This document shows positions 62,020 to 64,000 of a stretch of 64,000 nucleotides of DNA, piece by piece. The translations under genes were made by a program, and so were the position numbers. Positions within the stretch are counted from its first letter, which is position 1; every line of letters begins with the position of its first letter. Source of the stretch: CAXTSE01 sp035554115 (GTDB lineage: Bacteria; Actinomycetota; Actinomycetes; Actinomycetales; Microbacteriaceae); the NCBI GenBank assembly GCA_035554115.1, contig DATMIW010000070.1, positions 1 to 64,000 on the forward strand. The letters are read 5' to 3'. The notes under the pieces are model-generated. The model had not been told where the DNA came from and made no database searches. It saw nothing but the letters and a program-made list of their open reading frames with translations.

Positions 62020-62444
62020 TGCCCGCAGCCCAACGCCCCGCATCGCGATCCGGATCCCAACGCCCCGGATCCCGGCGCCCTGCGTCCCAACGCCCCGGCG
62101 ACCGCTACGGAGACCCCAAGGTCCGCCGCACGGGCCTCGCGCCCGGCCTACTCGGCGCCATCGCGCTCCTGGCCGGTCTTGCGCTCATCGACAGCCCCGG
62201 CTTCATCGTCATCCGCTATCTCGTGGCGATTCTCGCGATCATCGTCGGGGTCTTCGCCTTCCAGGCTCGCCAGTGGTGGTGGTTGCCGCTTCTCGCGGCG
62301 ATTGCGGTCATCTGGAACCCGGTATTTCCGCTGGACTGGAGCGGACAAGCCTGGGTCGGCGCTCAGTACATTGCCGTCCTGGTCTTCGTGATCGCCGGGG
62401 TGCTCATCAAGGTGCCAACAACAGAAGAAGACACCAGACGCTGA
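62019..62444 (+). CDS. Small membrane protein (DUF6804-like)
   Basis: A 141-residue protein with a repetitive basic Ser/Arg/Pro N-terminus (about residues 1–35) and four predicted membrane helices. The centre reads VFAFQARQWWWLPLLAAIAVIWNPVFPLDWSGQAWVG, shared with DUF6804-type proteins; only the pieces QWWWLPLLAAIAVIWNPV are quoted as key. GTG 62019 overlaps the previous stop by one base. Function unknown. Confidence 0.65.
   Translation: MPAAQRPASRSGSQRPGSRRPASQRPGDRYGDPKVRRTGLAPGLLGAIALLAGLALIDSPGFIVIRYLVAILAIIVGVFAFQARQWWWLPLLAAIAVIWNPVFPLDWSGQAWVGAQYIAVLVFVIAGVLIKVPTTEEDTRR
62029..62097 (+). repeat. Three direct repeats of CCCAACGCCCCG
   Basis: Copies at 62029–62040, 62056–62067 and 62086–62097 (offsets 27 and 30 bases) encode the Gln-Arg-Pro-rich N-terminus of the 62019 gene. 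Confidence 0.75.
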
Positions 62445-62461
62445 TTTCGGGGTCCGTCTGA

Positions 62462-62472
62462 TAGATTAGATT
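62462..62472 (+). promoter_or_regulatory. Candidate -10 of the helicase gene
   Basis: Two overlapping TAGATT hexamers (62462–62467 and 62467–62472) are the only AT-rich spot in the 155-base gap. They leave a leader of about 120 bases containing one small hairpin (CCGGC-CAAA-GCCGG at 62487–62500, region approximate). No -35 is clear. Confidence 0.35.
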
Positions 62473-62599
62473 CTGCGAACCACCCACCGGCCAAAGCCGG
62501 GTCTGGGAGCTTGTCGGATCGCATCCAGGATCACCTTCTTACACTCGATCCGCTCGAGAACCGCTTTCACCGTTCTTGCTCGGATCACTCAGGAGCACC

Positions 62600-64000
62600 A
62601 TGGCCACATCCGGCCAGAAGAGATCGTCTCAACGCAGCACGACGAAACGTCCTGCGGCGTCGCGGCGTCGTGCGCACCACGACGAGGCGGGTGTCATCCC
62701 CGTATTGGCGCGCACAGTCCGCACAATCGAGAACTCTGCCGAGCGCGGCAAGGTCAACGCCTCGAACCGCACCCGGTTCCGTGTCGTGGCCGTTCTCGTG
62801 CGTGAGGAGCGGGCGCGCATCAAATCCGATGTTCACCTCACGGATGCCGAGCGCACAAAAGAACTGACGCGCCTTGACGGGATTGCCACCATCATGGCGA
62901 AGACCGCGTCACGCGACACCAGCCTGATTCAGCTGCTCACCGACAATGCCCCGCTCACGCCGGCTGCCCAGGAGATGCGCCGCGCGATGCTGATGGAAGC
63001 CGGCAGCGAGCTGAGCCCCGAAGACCTCATCGTGGTGACCGAGGCGCCAGCCAAACCCGCCGAAGAAGAGCGTCAGGTTGTTCCGCGATCTGTTCAGCAG
63101 TTCCAAATGTCGAACCCGTTCCTGGCACCCGACTTCAGCAATGTGCAGCCCGTCGCATCCACGGCCGGCCGACTTGCAAACTGGGATCTCATCGATCCGC
63201 TTTTCCGGTCGTTCGAGATGGGAGGCGGGGGCGCTGCCACCATGAACCTTCCGGCCCCACGCACCCTCGACACCCCGGGCGGAACGCCCCTGATGATTCA
63301 CCAGGCGCGCTTCGTCGAAAGTGCGCGGGCAGGCCACCGAACCTATCTGCTGGCCGACGAACCCGGACTCGGCAAGACCGCGCAGGCCTTGCTCGCGGCC
63401 GACGTAACCGGATCCTTTCCGCTTCTCGTGGTCGTGCCCAACGTCGTCAAAGTTAACTGGGCGCGCGAGGTCGACAAGTGGATCCCGCAGCGCCAGGCAA
63501 CTGTCGTTCACGGCGACGGCGAAGATCTCGACGCATTCGCCGATGTCGTCATTGTCAACTACGAGGTTCTCGACCGCCACACCGCCTGGCTCTCTCGGCG
63601 CGGTTTCAAGGGCATGGTCGTCGACGAGGCGCATTTCATCAAGAACAAAGAGTCGCAGCGGTCCCGCCACGTGCAGTCGCTGTCGCGCAGCATCCGGGCG
63701 ACCTATTCGGATGCGCTGTTCATCGCGCTCACCGGTACGCCCCTGATCAACCAGATCGAAGACTTCCGAATGATCTGGCAGTACCTCGGCTGGATCGACG
63801 AGAAGAACCCCCTTCCGCGCCTCATGCGCAAGCTGGAGGAGACCGAACTGAGCCCGGGTGAACCCGGATTCTTCGCCGCCGCACGCACCGCTGTCGTGGA
63901 CATGGGCATTGTGCGCCGCAAAAAGGTGGATGTCGCAGCCGACATTCCCGCGCGCCGCATAGCCGACATTCCGGTTGAACTCGACGGCGAATCCGGTCGT
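62600..64000 (+). CDS. SNF2-type DEAD/DEAH helicase, 3'-truncated
   Basis: The first 467 residues of an ATPase; the frame is open at the end of the window. After a basic N-terminus (KRSSQRSTTKRPAASRRRAHH) and a region of unknown fold (about residues 30–235) comes the first SNF2 helicase lobe: ADEPGLGKTAQALLA (Walker A, about 252–266), VVPNVVKVNWAREVDKW, DEAH (residues 342–345) with IKNKESQRSRHV, and ALTGTPLINQIEDF (motif III). ATG 62600 has Shine-Dalgarno AGGAG five bases upstream. Such proteins remodel DNA-bound complexes in repair, but the specific role is unknown. Confidence 0.88.
   Translation, partial: MATSGQKRSSQRSTTKRPAASRRRAHHDEAGVIPVLARTVRTIENSAERGKVNASNRTRFRVVAVLVREERARIKSDVHLTDAERTKELTRLDGIATIMAKTASRDTSLIQLLTDNAPLTPAAQEMRRAMLMEAGSELSPEDLIVVTEAPAKPAEEERQVVPRSVQQFQMSNPFLAPDFSNVQPVASTAGRLANWDLIDPLFRSFEMGGGGAATMNLPAPRTLDTPGGTPLMIHQARFVESARAGHRTYLLADEPGLGKTAQALLAADVTGSFPLLVVVPNVVKVNWAREVDKWIPQRQATVVHGDGEDLDAFADVVIVNYEVLDRHTAWLSRRGFKGMVVDEAHFIKNKESQRSRHVQSLSRSIRATYSDALFIALTGTPLINQIEDFRMIWQYLGWIDEKNPLPRLMRKLEETELSPGEPGFFAAARTAVVDMGIVRRKKVDVAADIPARRIADIPVELDGESGR

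Overview
This window is high-GC chromosomal DNA from an actinobacterium, most likely a member of the Microbacteriaceae. The evidence is the gene order (Sua5–WecA–AtpI-like–atpBEFHAGDC, dxr–rseP–ispG, proS…nusA–ylxR–infB–rbfA…truB–ribF), frequent GTG starts, many genes with a TANNNT -10 hexamer six or seven bases before the start codon (leaderless transcription), and a REP-like 'TTTTGATACGC…GCTACTCAACCACC' palindrome of the kind seen in this family. Placement is by pattern recognition only. I saw no rRNA, tRNA, CRISPR array, prophage or insertion sequence.

Layout. 1–9251: end of a threonylcarbamoyl-AMP synthase gene, a WecA-type sugar-phosphate transferase, and the complete F1Fo ATP synthase operon. 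9283–12753: small kinase-like protein, YaaA, two DNA alkylation repair genes on the minus strand, and an aldo/keto reductase. 12802–30004: a plus-strand cluster of FHA protein, PP2C phosphatase, transmembrane Ser/Thr kinase, a 1976-residue membrane-anchored Ig-like/Fn3 protein, MoxR ATPase, DUF58 protein, transglutaminase-like membrane protein, zinc-ribbon FHA protein and an FtsK/SpoIIIE ATPase. 30165–32524: an orphan spermidine/putrescine-type binding lipoprotein and a membrane-anchored HExxH protein. 32629–37296: FKBP lipoprotein, then dxr, the site-2 protease rseP and ispG. 37346–42841: a second MoxR–DUF58–VWA (Bat-like) operon. 42859–50461: proS, a DUF559 nuclease-like gene bracketed by two matching palindromic elements, and nusA–ylxR–infB–rbfA. 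50471–55473: minus-strand fpg, mutY, panE and an MFS exporter, with a divergent TetR gene and a probable double operator. 55470–64000: truB, two small membrane proteins, ribF, a small unknown, deoC, an aldehyde dehydrogenase plus a shortened homologue, a small membrane protein, and the start of an SNF2-type helicase that runs off the window.

Most genes are housekeeping. Two parts stand out. (1) The 12.8–30.0 kb cluster looks like one machine: a kinase/phosphatase/FHA signalling module, a giant extracytoplasmic adhesin-like protein and an FtsK-type ATPase. Its transglutaminase-like member has lost the catalytic Cys and His, and no WXG100 substrate gene is present. (2) The DUF559 gene at 44767–45690 sits between two inverted-repeat elements with conserved 14-nt arms and unrelated 18-nt loops, an arrangement reminiscent of REP palindromes with their dedicated nuclease genes.
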